Counted from the stretch's first letter, positions 21,740-32,932 are shown. The stretch: DNA of 64,000 nt from Phascolarctos cinereus (GCF_002099425.1 NW_018343992.1:2372001-2436000), one strand, 5' to 3'. Numbers and translations: made by a program. Notes: generated from the letters alone by a model not told the origin.

Positions 21740-22215
21740 AACATCAAGAAAATAATAGCTAACATTTATATAGTGTATTAAGATTTGGAGCTAGGTGCCT
21801 CCCTGGAGGTGGGAGACTCCTCTTCTAGAGCTCAGATCCTGCTTCAGACACTTACTAGCTGTGTGACCCTGGGCTAAGCCCTTAATCCTGTTTGTCTCAG
21901 TTTCCTCATTTATAAAATGCTGGTGCTGGAGAAGGAAATAACAAACTAGTGTCTTTGCCAAGAAAACCCCCAATGGGGTCATGAAGAGTCAGACACAACT
22001 GAACAACAACATTAAGATTGGCGAGGTGCTTTACATTTATTATCTCATTTTGTCATCACAACAACATGTGAAGCAGGTGCTATTATCATCTCCATTTTAC
22101 AGATGAGGAAAATGTGGTTGAGATTCCATGACCAGCAAAGGATCACAGAACTAATAAGTATTTAAGACAAGCTTTGTACTCATGTCCAACTCCAACTCCA
22201 GTGTTTTGTGCTAAT
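21740..22215 (-). mobile_element. marsupial SINE, antisense, split by another SINE
   Basis: Left part CTAACATTTATATAGTGTAT; right part from about 22011: GAGGTGCTTTACATTTATT, CATTTTACAGATGAGGAAAA, CAGTGTTTTGTGC. Between them lies a + strand SINE at 21788-22010. Confidence 0.7.
21788..22010 (+). mobile_element. tRNA-derived marsupial SINE nested in a SINE
   Basis: TGTGTGACCCTGGGC, TCAGTTTCCTCATTTATAA, GGGGTCATGAAGAGTCAGAC, and a CAACAAC end. ATTAAGATT occurs on both sides (about 21777 and 22012), consistent with a target-site duplication. Confidence 0.8.
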
Positions 22216-22289
22216 AGTGAATAACTTATACTCTTCTTTTTTGTCTCAGACCCGATGAGAAAATTCTGCCAAAACAGAGCAGCAACTGT

Positions 22290-22432
22290 GTTGAAAGTCA
22301 TAGTCTTAGACAATTTCCAGAGACACTGATAGGTTAAGGGACTTACCCAGGGTCACACAGCCAACATATGCAAGAAACTGCTCTGGAGCCCAGATTTTCC
22401 TATCTATCCACACACTATGCCGCCTCTACAAT
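22290..22432 (-). mobile_element. MIR-type SINE, antisense
   Basis: GGTTAAGGGACTTACCCAG, GGTCACACAGCCAAC, CTATGCCGCCTC. Confidence 0.6.
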
Positions 22433-22504
22433 TTATACTTAGGATTTTGCAATTCTTTTAATCTTGCTCCAATTCAGTTGTGACATTGTCTATGTAAGTG
22501 TATT

Positions 22505-22752
22505 AGGCATCTAGGAAATGTGTTAGTCTGCCATACTTGAAGTTCAAAAGAGCTATGGTTTTTGAATTCTGCCTCAGATGTTTATTAGTTGTGGAACCCT
22601 ACACAAATCACTTAACTTCTTTCAGTCTTTTTCCTCATCTGTAAAATGATTTCTAAAAACAGCATTTACCTTACAGGATTGTGAGGATCAAATGAGATCA
22701 TATGTAGATCACTTTGCAAACCATAAGGCTCTCTACCTAAATATTAGATATA
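22505..22752 (+). mobile_element. marsupial SINE
   Basis: CTCATCTGTAAAATGATTTC, then TTGTGAGGATCAAATGAGAT and ACTTTGCAAACCATAAGGC, the standard second half of a common marsupial SINE. Confidence 0.7.
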
Positions 22753-22854
22753 TAGATATATAATTTGCTATTAGTAAAGAGAGGGGACAGTATTTTTGAA
22801 AAACAAACAGGTGGATAGAGATTGTGTTGATAACACCTGACTGAACTCTACCCT

Positions 22855-22945
22855 TTGGGTCTGTGGGATCAAATGAGGTAACATATGTAAAGCGCTTTGC
22901 AGACTTCAAAACAATGTGAGATATTACTGTTGTTCTCATTGTTGT
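22855..22945 (+). mobile_element. marsupial SINE 3' fragment
   Basis: GGATCAAATGAGGTAACATA, AAAGCGCTTTGCAGACTTC. Confidence 0.65.
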
Positions 22946-22957
22946 CATTAAAAATGA

Positions 22958-23160
22958 GGCAGTGTTAGAAAAAACATGAGACACAGAAACAGAAACCCTG
23001 ATCCAAATCCTGGCCCTGACAATTAGTAGCTGTGTGACTTTGGGCGAGTTCTACCTTATTTTCTTTACTTGTAAACAGTTTTTTAAAAAAATCAAAAATC
23101 TTACTTACCCTCATGTGCTTGTTATTAGGAAAATACTTTGTAAATTGTAAAAGGATACAC
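22958..23160 (+). mobile_element. marsupial SINE
   Basis: GATCCAAATCCTGGCC, AGCTGTGTGACTTTGGGC, and a diverged tail with TACTTTGTAAATTGTAAAAG. Confidence 0.6.
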
Positions 23161-23834
23161 AACTGGTGACCAAGGGGGCCAACATGAAGACCTAGTGCCT
23201 ACAGAATTAATTCATATCAGTATGACAACCCAATGTGACAAGTAATGCTTAGACTATATATCCTATTCCTCTATAATTCTCAAACTGAAAAATACACAGA
23301 AAAATATCAAAATTAAATGAAAAAATATAAACTTATTCACTAAGAATTATTGTAATAGAAGAGAAGATTTCTCAACTATTTACCATAGAAATCAATGATT
23401 AATGTGGTCATTGGGTACTTACTCCCCCAAATTTGGTCTGAGCTGGGTATGAGCTCTCAAGAAATATCAGCTATGTCCCAGGAATGACACAAATATCCAC
23501 TCAGCATTGTCTCTTAGCACAACAAGGGCTCAAGTGGAGGAGAGCCAAAGCCAAACATCAAAAGTACTCTGCTCCACACAAATTAAACTGATCTCTCTCC
23601 TACACTCCCTCAACTGATTCTCATCAGATGGAAAGGTTTAATTCAAGACAGATACACTAACATTCTTCCTATTTTTGATATCCTTAAATACTTTGGCAGA
23701 AACCGAAAAATCGTTGCCCATTCAGGTCTTTGCACCAACTCTGCCTATAGTCAGGTAAAAAATCCTAGCTCAATCCTCATTTGCCTATGCGCCTTCCTGA
23801 GCTGACACAACCAGGAGACAATTTGAGAATGTAG
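23161..23834. other. unassigned
   Basis: The block 23400-23830 is richer in C and could be an unrecognised repeat; no termini were found. Confidence 0.45.
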
Positions 23835-24080
23835 CACTTAATAGATTATAGAGGTCATATAAGCCAACTCCATTATTTAAAAATGGAGAAACTGACAAAA
23901 CAAAAACACTGTCATGTTTCCATGAGGAAACAATGGGAACAACGGAGAAATTGAGGACCAAATAAGTTAAGTGACTTGTCCAAATAATAGCATAAATTGG
24001 AAATAGCTGAGTCAGAATGTGAACTCTGGTTCTCTGACTACAAATCTAATACTCTTTTCACTAAGCGGTAGCTACTATGA
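23835..24080 (-). mobile_element. MIR3-like SINE, antisense
   Basis: ATTATAGAGGTCATATAAGC, TAAGTTAAGTGACTTGTCC, and TAATACTCTTTTCACTAAGC at the head end. Confidence 0.6.
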
Positions 24081-24589
24081 AATCAACTACTATTTGAGAA
24101 TTTCAGTAACAGTCCAAAAGGATATGTTTGTGGAGGGCAAGAAATAATGACCAACTGCACATTTATTGATTCCTTTGAACCTTGTCTTTTAGTGAAAAGG
24201 GACTATGTAAACTAAACAGTGACACATAATGGATGCTTGATGTCATTAGTGTTCAATGAGTGAGTATCAATGAAACCTTAATAGGGAGCTATTCTGGTCA
24301 CTGCCCATCTCTCTATGAGTTTGACATATGTCATCCAAATCATAAAAATAAACCATGTATGTTAAACGGGAATTGCCCTTTGACTTATATTGGAAGTGCA
24401 TATACACACATATAATTTCCATAGTTTGTGATAAAATTAATATCTTGACTCTTCCAAGAAATAATTTAATTAACTATTCAGGTGTGTGCCACTGAGTCTT
24501 TATTTTTTTTTAATAGGCCTGTTATTTCATTTGCATAGAGAACTCTCAGTGAGGAAAATCTCTGTACCAATGTAGATTGGCACTGACTA
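24081..24589. other. unassigned
   Basis: Nothing recognised. Confidence 0.5.
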
Positions 24590-24705
24590 TGTAATTTAAA
24601 GCTGCCTGAGACACTGAAGAGTGAAGTGATTTGCCAAAGGTCACACCACCAGTAGGTGTCAGTTTTCTTGACTCTGAGGGCAGCTCTCTATTCACTACTC
24701 CTTAA
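24590..24705 (-). mobile_element. MIR-type SINE fragment, antisense
   Basis: GAAGTGATTTGCCAAAGGTC, then CTCTCTATTCACTACTCC. Confidence 0.55.
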
Positions 24706-25109
24706 TTCTTCTGCAATAACAAATATTACAGTTACATCTTCAGATGGGAAATGTGTATGTGTGTCAGCATTTGTCATTCTTGATACAGATACTCTACAAA
24801 TTATGGAACATGTAATTTCTTAATGTCTTAGCTGTGTATATGGCTAGCTGTATGATGCCTCTTCTTTCTTCTACTTAAGCCAAGGCTAATCTGTCTCCCT
24901 GCATGATGCTTACTCAAGTAAGTAACCAAGATGTTCTGGGTCAATGGTACCAGCTGGTGCCTGGTGTGAAGGATTACACTGACACCCTCTTGCAACACAC
25001 CAATACCTATCCTCTTTCCTCAAAAGGATCATGTCCATACATTGCTTTTATCTCCCTCTTTCATTGCTCCTAATTAAGTTCATTTTACTTCCAGAACACA
25101 GATTTATAC
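24706..25109. other. unassigned
   Basis: Nothing recognised before the CT-rich tract. Confidence 0.5.
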
Positions 25110-25150
25110 TTGCTTTCCCTCTCCCTCCTCTCTCCCTCCCTCCCTCCCTC

Positions 25151-25221
<71 letters not shown>

Positions 25222-25330
25222 GTCCCCCTCTCCCTTCTCTCTCTAACTCAATCCTTTCATGCCCCTCTCTCCTCCCTTTATTTTCCTCCTCCACCTCCTA
25301 TTTTCTTTAACCCTCTTCCTCTCTCTTTTC
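25110..25330. repeat. CT-rich tract with long (CT)n
   Basis: CCCT repeats, then a CT run of about 55 bp (25155-25213), then more pyrimidine sequence to about 25330. It makes spurious Ser/Leu and Arg/Glu frames on both strands. Confidence 0.95.
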
Positions 25331-25759
25331 CACTAGTTGCTCAGTTACTTCAAGACAATCTCTCTTCTCTTCTCTTATTCCAATCTGTGAGCCAAAAATA
25401 ATCTCAACTGTAGCTGAATCAACAGTCCTGGAATACTAAGGGTATGCCTAGACTGAAGAGCAGTATCATAAATTTTGATATATGTAATTTGGCATAAGGA
25501 ACCCATGCCATCAACTTCTACAGACCTTAAAAGTACCAAGTCTCCTTAAAACTTTCCACAAAAGCCTCCTTCTTCCTCTATTCTTCCTCCTGTCTTTGAA
25601 TACTACCTCAAGCACCAACATCTGCATGAAATTTAAAAAAAAACAAACTTCAGTTTTATAATTGTCCTGTTTTATTTGATTACTACTGTTATAAAGACAA
25701 AATTCCCCATGATTTTTCTTGCAAAATGAATTTTTGGGCACAATAATAGCCAGTATGAT
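25331..25759. other. unassigned
   Basis: Nothing recognised. A minus frame at 25511-25741 has no recognisable domain. Confidence 0.5.
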
Positions 25760-26000
25760 AATACCTAGTATTTATATAGCACTTTAAGGTTTGCAAAATG
25801 CTTTACATTCTCATATTATCCTAACAACAATCCTGGGAGGTAAGTGCTGTTATTATCTTCATCTTATATATGAAGAAAGTGAGTCTAGGTTAAGTGACTT
25901 GCCCAAGTCATACAGCTATGTAAGTATCTGAGGCAGGCTTCAAACTAAGTTCTTGTTGATTCCAAGTCAAATAATCTATCCACCTTGCCACTTAGTTGAC
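25760..26000 (-). mobile_element. marsupial SINE, antisense
   Basis: AGCACTTTAAGGTTTGCAAA, CCTGGGAGGTAAGTGCTG, TTAAGTGACTTGCCCAAGTC, AATCTATCCACCTTGCC. Complete. Confidence 0.8.
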
Positions 26001-26002
26001 TA

Positions 26003-26135
26003 AAATGAGGCTCAGAGATGTTAAATGCATTGCCCATGGTTACAAGGCTACAAAGTGTTGGAGGTGGGATTTGAAACCAGATCTTCCTAAGTAAAAAAAA
26101 AAACAAACCTGACACACTGTTACACTGCTTCTCAC
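26003..26135 (-). mobile_element. MIR-type SINE, antisense
   Basis: AATGAGGCTCAGAGATGTT, GGAGGTGGGATTTGAAACC. It directly abuts the previous SINE. Confidence 0.6.
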
Positions 26136-26274
26136 TATATTTGTAAAGAGCTATTCTGTGCTTGAAGTTAAAATGCGAGGTTCTAAGGGTAACTAAAGGT
26201 GAAAAAAGAATCATTATTGACCATATTTAAATTCTTCCTATGTAATAGCTCCAAATGGAAACAGGCAGCCAAAA

Positions 26275-26432
26275 ATCACCAAATATTAGTGCTTAAAGAG
26301 ACAATTTATTTATACCCACATTATTTGATTTAGAGTTGAACAGGCCCAGAGATGTCAAATCACACAACTAATAAATGACAGAGCCATAATTTGAACACAT
26401 CTTCTGACTCCAAGTCTAACATTATCTCCCCT
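26275..26432 (-). mobile_element. MIR-type SINE, antisense
   Basis: GGCCCAGAGATGTCAAATC, GACAGAGCCATAATTTGAAC, TCTGACTCCAAGTCTAAC. Confidence 0.6.
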
Positions 26433-27368
26433 CTAGTAGAAAATGTTCAAAAATCAACTTTCACGTTTGAAAAAAAAATCCACGCACCAAACCTTTAATC
26501 TAATCTAATAGAGGCTGCTTTGGCTTATATTATCAACAGATTTGGGTTTGGAAATAAATCCCACAACATGTATTGAATTATTCTTGAGAGAAATAGAAGA
26601 ATCTGGAAATAGTATCACATAGCAAAAATGTCCAAAGCATTCTTATAATGGCAGTATGAACAAGCCTAGTTACACTTGCAATTATCTAATAAACATTATA
26701 ATGAAATATAAACACTATAATTTTAGGAATCTCTACTCACATATGAGCTACTCAGTGATTCACACAAGACAATATGTTTTTTAAAAGAAAAAGTTGTATT
26801 TTAATTGAACTTTTCACAAAATTACAAATAGATTAATTTATTTCAAGCAACAGCACCCCTAATTGCCAGTCTGTTCCAAAGGTCCTCTCCAGCAGTTTAT
26901 AAAGCAACTGATGATAAGCAACTATCCCAAGGCCACAAAGGTAGCTAGGATTCAAACCCAGCCTGAAGGGGGAGATGAGGATGAAAGGAAAGTTCAGGAA
27001 GAGAGAGAAGGCTCAGGAAAGATGGAAAGATAACAAGCTAGTTGCCAGAGAAGGAAATCTTGCAGTTCAGACTGAGAAGTAGAACAAGTCTGAGAAATAA
27101 TGAGGTTTAAGGGATGGTAGAATTCATATCCAGGCACACTTGGATCCCAGAACAGACTCAAGACTTCGCATCTCCTCCTACATTCATTCAGGTAATCTTG
27201 TAATACCTTGGAACATGGGTGTTTCTAGCCTTCTCCACTCCACCTTGCTCTGGGCACACAAACATCAATACCACTCTTGTCTCTGGACAAAGAATGTCTA
27301 TTAACTGGAAAATGATCCAACTGACCATCCCTGTGATTCTTCCTACCTGGCCACCATGCATCTCTATA
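26433..27368. other. mostly unassigned
   Basis: A MIR-like scrap lies at 26895-26965 (CAAGGCCACAAAGGTAGC, minus). The purine-rich stretch 26965-27120 is unassigned. Confidence 0.5.
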
Positions 27369-27455
27369 TGTTATCTCCCTCCTGATTAGAATACAAGTTC
27401 CTCCAGGGCAGGGATAATCTCATTTTTCTAACTGTATTGGCACACAGGCTATATG
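27369..27455 (+). mobile_element. L2 LINE 3' end fragment
   Basis: AGAATACAAGTTCCTCCAGG and GCAGGGATAATCTCATTTTT match the L2 3' UTR. Confidence 0.65.
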
Positions 27456-27586
27456 AAATTTATAGAATTTCCATTGAATTATACTTTTCTAGTTGGTAAG
27501 TTTTTAATCTTTCTCCCTGTCAGCTATCACTTACAGCAATAACAAAAGTTTATATTGAACTTTAAGGTTTACAAAGCCCTGTACTT

Positions 27587-28465
27587 GGAAGTTTTCAGAA
27601 GAAGAAATCAAAGTGATCTATAGTTACGTGAAAAAAATGCTCTAAATCACTATTGATTAAAGTAATGCAAATTAAAACAATTCTGAGGTACTACCTCACA
27701 CCTATCGGATTGGCTAACATGACAGAAAGGGGAAATGACAAATGCTGGGGGGAATGTGGAAAAATTGAGACACTAATGTTAGTGGAATTATGAACTGGTC
27801 CAACCATTCTGGAGGAGAATATGGAATTATGCCCAGAAGGCTCTAAAACTGTGTATACCCTTTGACATACCAATATCACTACATACGCAGTTTGTATCTC
27901 AAAGAGATCAAAGAAAAAGTAATAGGACTTACATGTACAAAAAATATTTATATCAGCTCTTTTTGTGGTAGCAAAGAATTAGAAACTGGGGGGATGCTCA
28001 TCAATTGATGAATTGCTAAACAAGTTGTGGTATATGATTATGATAAAATACTACTGTGCTATAAAAAATGATGAGCGGGATGGTTTTGGAAAAAAACAAA
28101 CAAACCTTGGAAGACGTATAAGAACTGATACAAAGTGAACAGAACCAAGAGATCATTGTACACAGTTAAAGCAATATTATAACAATGTTCAGTTATGAAA
28201 TACCTATTTACTATGATCAACACAATGATCCAAACAGATGTGGGGAACCTGAGGTCTTGAAGTCACATGTGGCCCTGTAGATCCTCAAGTGAAGTCCTTT
28301 GACTGAATCTAAACTTCATAGAACAAATCCCCTTAAAAATTTCTGAAAAGGTTCTGTTCTGTAAAGTGTGGACTCTATCAAAAGCCTACACCCAAGGACC
28401 TAGAAGGCCATATACGGCCTAGAGGTTGCAGGTTCCCCACCCATGAAATTCTGACATAAAAAAGG
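27587..28465 (+). mobile_element. L1 3' region insertion, 5' truncated
   Basis: CTCACACCTATCGGATTGGC, TGGAATTATGAACTGGTCC, TCAATTGATGAATTGCTAAA, AAAAATGATGAGCGGGATGG and AAGTGAACAGAACCAAGAGA follow the L1 ORF2-end/3' UTR consensus. It ends in ACATAAAAAA and has CCTGTACTT on both sides. It contains a hAT-like element at 28235-28445. A minus frame at 27691-27879 is not a gene. Confidence 0.8.
28235..28445. mobile_element. hAT-like miniature element A, copy 1
   Basis: The ends are inverted: left GTGGGGAACCTG, right CAGGTTCCCCAC, continuing imperfectly for about 45 bp (TGTAGATCCTCAAGTG against CCAAGGACCTAGAAGG). 211 bp, non-coding, highly similar to 59993-60191. I recall related elements in marsupials as hAT-derived; a clear 8-bp target duplication is not visible. 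Confidence 0.7.
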
Positions 28466-28724
28466 CCTGTACTTAACATTTTCCTCACAGGCTCCTCAAC
28501 TCCTACCCTATTACTTTTAACATCAACATATGAGAGAAGTGATTCAAGAATTACTTCTACTTTACAGACTGGGAAAGCTAAAACTAAGAATAGTTAAATG
28601 ACTAGATTCACACAGCTAATAAGTGTCATGTATAGGATTTCTTCTAACTCTAAGTTCAATGCTATTGTCCTCCACTATGTGCTTCTCAATTTATTTCCCC
28701 TTGGTTTCCCCTTTAGTTTCTTTA

Positions 28725-28988
28725 GAATCCATGAATGTTGGAGCTCAAAGGGACCTTGGAGTTTGTCTACTACTAGATTACTTTCAAGGTCCCTTCCAGT
28801 TCTAAGTCAATGATCCTATGACCTAATGAGTTAGCCCAAGTCTCTCATTCTACAGTTGAAGAAATTGAGAATTGGGGTGTGATGAAATTACTTGTTCAAT
28901 GACACTCTGCTAGTGAATTGTAAAGCCAGGACAAGAATTCAGGATTTCTGATTCCCAGATTTGTGTTTGTACTACCATAGCATCTTAC
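28725..28988 (-). mobile_element. MIR3/L3-like SINE, antisense
   Basis: GTTGGAGCTCAAAGGGACC, then after a short + phrase (CAAGGTCCCTTCCAGTTC) the MIR core in reverse: TCATTCTACAGTTGAAGAAA, TTGTTCAATGACACTCTGC. Two SINE ends may be joined here. Confidence 0.55.
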
Positions 28989-29524
28989 CTAGTACAGTAC
29001 TTCATGTTCTGTCATATAGAGTAAGGGTGCAAGAGGAAGCCACTTAACAGTGATTGCTAAATCAGTAATCTTAATGTTATGCAAAATTACATCGCTGCAT
29101 CATAGGATTTAGACTTGGAAAAGACTTAACAAAACCTAAGCAGGGTTGGTTTAGTGAAGGACCAGATTCATGTATTTTCTAGAAACTTGACCACATATGG
29201 CATTTATCACCATTATTCTCTCTTCCATCCTCAGAAACCTTCTTTCCATCACTTCTCATTTCTCAGAATGCCTTATTGTCTTAAGTCAGACACTACTATA
29301 TTGTGCTTCTTTATACTACCGCTTCTACTGGCATGAAATTGCTAGGAAAAAAAAAGGTATAGGATTAGTTTCAAGTAGATTTATCCATGGGATAACTGAT
29401 TCCTTTCTTTACAAAGCAAATGGCCCATGGTGAAGTAATCGATCAGGTATATAAAAGTAATATCATATGAATTCACCATGATAAAAAAAACAACTATTCG
29501 AACACTGATATCAGGGAGGAAATA
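28989..29524. other. mostly unassigned
   Basis: An L3-like scrap at 29097-29130 (CATCATAGGATTTAGACTTG). Otherwise nothing recognised. Confidence 0.5.
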
Positions 29525-29706
29525 ACAGAATAGCAAACAAAATGAGTACTATACTTGAATGTGAATTCTGGATTTGAAACTTAAATGTAGATAGAGGTAA
29601 GCCATGTGGTTTATCTGAGCCCTATTTTCCTCCTCTGTAAGATGAGGGGGATTCAACTTGATGATCTCTGTGGTCCATTTCAGCTTTAAATTCTATAATC
29701 CAATTT
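29525..29706 (+). mobile_element. MIR3-like SINE
   Basis: GTGAATTCTGGATTTGAAAC, TTTTCCTCCTCTGTAAGATG, TTGATGATCTCTGTGGTCC, TCAGCTTTAAATTCTATAAT. Confidence 0.65.
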
Positions 29707-30660
29707 GGATCGTTGAACAATTAATCTGCCTTCAACAATCAGCAGACATTTCTAAGTGCACTGTGCTAGACAGCAAAAGAGAAATAAAAATTAGAAATGT
29801 TTGCCCTCAAAAAAGTTTCATTACAGATAGAGAAATAATTAGTCAAGTGAGCAAGAGAGCCTAATTGTTACAAGTATCACATGAGATAATACATACAAGA
29901 TATTTTGTGCTATGCCTCTTGCTACCTCTATGACCTTGGAGATGTCACATAAGACTCTCAGTTTCCTCATTGGTAAAACAAAGGTGTTGGACTCGATGAT
30001 GTTTGAGGCACCATCCAATTCTCAGTCTATGATCCTATGATTTACAGCTGGTAGGGGGAAAGGGAGATTAAGTAATCAAAAGCATTTTAGTTGGATCCTG
30101 AAGGACAAGTAGGATTTAAATAGTGGAATATTAGGAGAAGGGCATTCCAGGCATAGGGAATGAAATAAGAAAAGCAATGTATGTGGAGATGTAGACAGCA
30201 GGGACCCCATTTGTGAAATGTTTGAGTTGACCAATGTGGCAGCAATAGATAAAAAATAAGCACATGTGCTAAGGCTAAAAGGTAGGCTAGAACCAGACTC
30301 CGGAAGGCCTTGAATACCAGACTGAGTCTAAATATTTGAGCAGCTGCATGACATAAACAGAGCATGAACATAATGATAAAATAAATTATGTTATGAAGAT
30401 TAATCTAGCAATGGTATGAAAGACAAATGGGAAAAGAGAAAGACAAGACGTAGAGGGATCAATTCGAAGGTTATTTAGTTCGAAGGTTGTGTCAATAAAA
30501 AGATAAGCAGAAATCTAGGCCTGAATTAAAGTCATTGCAATAGAAATGGAAAGGAAACAACAGATGCCAGGAATACTGAAAAGGAGAATGAAAGTATTTG
30601 GCAACTTCTTGGATGCTGGAGTTAGAAGGGATCCAGTGTTGGTGCAGGGTAACTGACCTA
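29707..30660 (-). mobile_element. L2 LINE block, antisense, interrupted by a SINE
   Basis: AAGTGCACTGTGCTAGAC at 29754 starts the antisense order. From 30060: GGATCCTGAAGGACAAG, GAGAAGGGCATTCCAGGCAT, GGAAGGCCTTGAATACCAG, GTCATTGCAATAGAAATGG, GGCAACTTCTTGGATGCTGG. About 800 bp of L2 excluding the SINE. Confidence 0.7.
29885..30048 (+). mobile_element. MIR3-like SINE inside L2
   Basis: TCTCAGTTTCCTCATTGGTA, TGTTGGACTCGATGATGTTT, AGTCTATGATCCTATGATT tail. Confidence 0.65.
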
Positions 30661-31065
30661 ATCTATTAGTAGATGATATGAAGAGATTTTTTTTCCTACA
30701 TCAGATATGGTGTCACAGCAATGTGTGTATGTTACTAACTCCAATTAAAAACAGTCTAATAAATAACTGTCATGTTCATTGGGATAGACTTAAAAGCAAG
30801 AACTGGGACAGACTTTAGATGAATGGATTACATATTTCATGTGTGGAACCATTTACATTAACTATATAAAAACTCAACTGAAATTATCTCTTAAGACATA
30901 GTAATGAACTTAGCTGAGTAAGCAACTAAACATCTAGGTCAAGAAGTCATCATGATTTGTGACCCGATAGGTTTTTTTTTTAAAGAACATCAATTTATCT
31001 TGTTCATTGTACATTAAAAATTATAAAATAGCTTAGATTTAATAAAATTTTTAAGATTTGCAAAC
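30661..31065. other. unassigned
   Basis: Nothing recognised. Confidence 0.5.
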
Positions 31066-31156
31066 ATATATGTATATGTGTGTGTATGTATGTATGTGTG
31101 TCTATATGTACATATATACATATACATATATATATGTGTGTATGTATGTGTGTGTG

Positions 31157-31237
<81 letters not shown>
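31066..31237. repeat. (TG/TATG)n followed by long (TA)n
   Basis: Mixed TATG and TGTG units, then about 75 bp of pure TA (31160-31235). It produces spurious Tyr/Ile-repeat frames on both strands. The pure TA run can form cruciform or hairpin structure. Confidence 0.95.
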
Positions 31238-31240
<3 letters not shown>

Positions 31241-31261
31241 CTGATCTTTTTTTTTTTTGCA

Positions 31262-31440
31262 ACTGCCCTGTGACACAGAGGGTATTATTATCCCCATTTT
31301 ACAGATGAGGAAACTGAGGTGGAGAAAGCATAAGTGACTTGCCCAAGGTCACACAACAAGTAATAGTTGTAGTACACATCTATATGAAGCGGGATTTAAA
31401 CTCAAATCTTCCTGACTCTAAGTCTAGTACTCCATCCTTT
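31262..31440 (-). mobile_element. marsupial SINE, antisense
   Basis: CCATTTTACAGATGAGGAAA, AGTGACTTGCCCAAGGTC, TTCCTGACTCTAAGTCTAG. Confidence 0.75.
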
Positions 31441-31635
31441 ATAGCAAGGATACCAAATTCAAATAGAAATGGATTCCCACTGGCTGTCTACAGACTCAGA
31501 AAACCGCAAATTAACATTACTGATGTTGTATTGTATTTTTATTTATTCTGTTGAACATTTCCCAATTGCATTCTAATCTGTTCTGGCTACATGGGAGTTA
31601 TGCAGGCTAGGTCATTTGCAGCCTGTCTGGCATTT
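31441..31635. mobile_element. hAT-like miniature element B, copy 1
   Basis: GGATACCAAATTCAAATAG, GTTGTATTGTATTTTTATTT, GTTGAACATTTCCCAATTGC, TTCTAATCTGTTCTGGC, GCAGCCTGTCTGGCATTT. The same order occurs at 41150-41315. I recall this as a marsupial hAT (Charlie-type) derivative with CAGGGGTGTCAAAC termini, decayed here. Confidence 0.55.
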
Positions 31636-32677
31636 CTGCTCTTCCTCACCGACCAAATGGCCCCATTAAAAGTCTGATTCTGTCCATCAACTCCTTGGAA
31701 TAGCTAGTGTCTTTTTTACAGAGGACTCTGGATGTAGTTTGAAGATAATAAAACTTTTTATGGGATTTGTTTCAAATGGCTATAGAATAAATATCTTCAA
31801 CTATAGGAAAGGTCAGATTACCAAGGGGAATTTTTAAAACACTTTTTCTAGCTGGCTTTCTTGACTACCTACAAGATGGTACTTACTTATTCTAAAACCA
31901 AGTTGATACATATTCTACTACTAATACTGTGCAATAAAAATATTTATAATCTTAATGAAAAAGCCTCAAAATCTATAATCATTACAGACTTGACAATTAA
32001 AAACACCATTACCTAAAAGGGTCATTAATTTAGCCTGGTCTCTGCTAATAGTTACCTCAGAGGAATTTTGATAATGCTGCAACATCCATAAAAGCAAATA
32101 ATTCAGGCACAAATACTTAGAAGGAACCATTTACTGTTAAAAAATATTCCTTTTGTGAAGGAAATACTACTCTTTTACTATTCCAGATAATTAAAAATCA
32201 ATAGATGGACAGCAAAGTAGATAACTACCTAGAAATAACTACCTAGGAGATAGGGGAGGAAGGGGGGGGGTGTCAAAGAACCCAGTACATTCCTTAAGTA
32301 TTTCTCAATCTTAAAGAAACAATAAATAATTTAGTAGAGTACAATCAGTGGCTGAGGAAGATTTTACATTATCATAAGCAGTCTTTCCCTTTTCAACAAT
32401 ATTTAGCTTCTTATGCAGCATTAGCAGTTCAACATTCACTTCAAAGTACTCTGAAATTCCGAAGTACACATCCCAAAAGAATACAAGAATTTTAAAAAAA
32501 TCTTAAAAGAGGTTTGACATTAAAAAAACATGGTTTATGTGATAACATGGATGTGGAGCAAGAGAGGAAGACAGAGCATTGCTTCATTACATTTATTAAT
32601 ATTATACAAAATGATTCTAAGCATATTGATTAGGGAACACACTATACAATTTCAAAAACAGGCCAAATTCAGCCTCT
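31636..32677. other. unassigned AT-rich sequence
   Basis: No family recognised in about 1 kb. Confidence 0.5.
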
Positions 32678-32932
32678 TGAAGAATTATGGAGTCTGAATA
32701 CACATTGAAGCACACCTATTTTCACTTGTTTTTTTTTCTTTCTCATGGTTTTTCCCTTTTGTTCTGATTCTTCTTTCAAAAAATAACTAATGTGGAAATA
32801 TTCATGATTGCACATGTATAACATTTATCAAGCGAGGGAGGGTGAAAAAATTGGAACTCAAAATTTTACAAAAATAAATGTTGAAAACTATCTTTACATG
32901 TAATTAAAAAAATACTATTAAGCAAGCTCAGC
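32678..32932 (+). mobile_element. L1 3' end
   Basis: GAATTATGGAGTCTGAATAC, CATGGTTTTTCCCTTTTGTT, ATTGGAACTCAAAATTTTAC, AACTATCTTTACATGTAATT, A-rich tail. 5' truncated; no target duplication noticed. Confidence 0.85.

Larger units (their letters stand above)
27525..28690 (-). mobile_element. marsupial SINE, antisense, split by L1 and hAT-like insertions
   Basis: Left piece to 27586: TTGAACTTTAAGGTTTACAA. Right piece from 28466: TTAACATTTTCCTCACAGG, ACTTTACAGACTGGGAAAG, CACACAGCTAATAAGTG. CCTGTACTT is present at 27578-27586 and 28466-28474, flanking the insertion. Confidence 0.6.

Noticed and set aside
31004-31308. Tyr/Ile-repeat frames on both strands
   Set aside because: They are produced by the (TA)n/(TG)n microsatellite.
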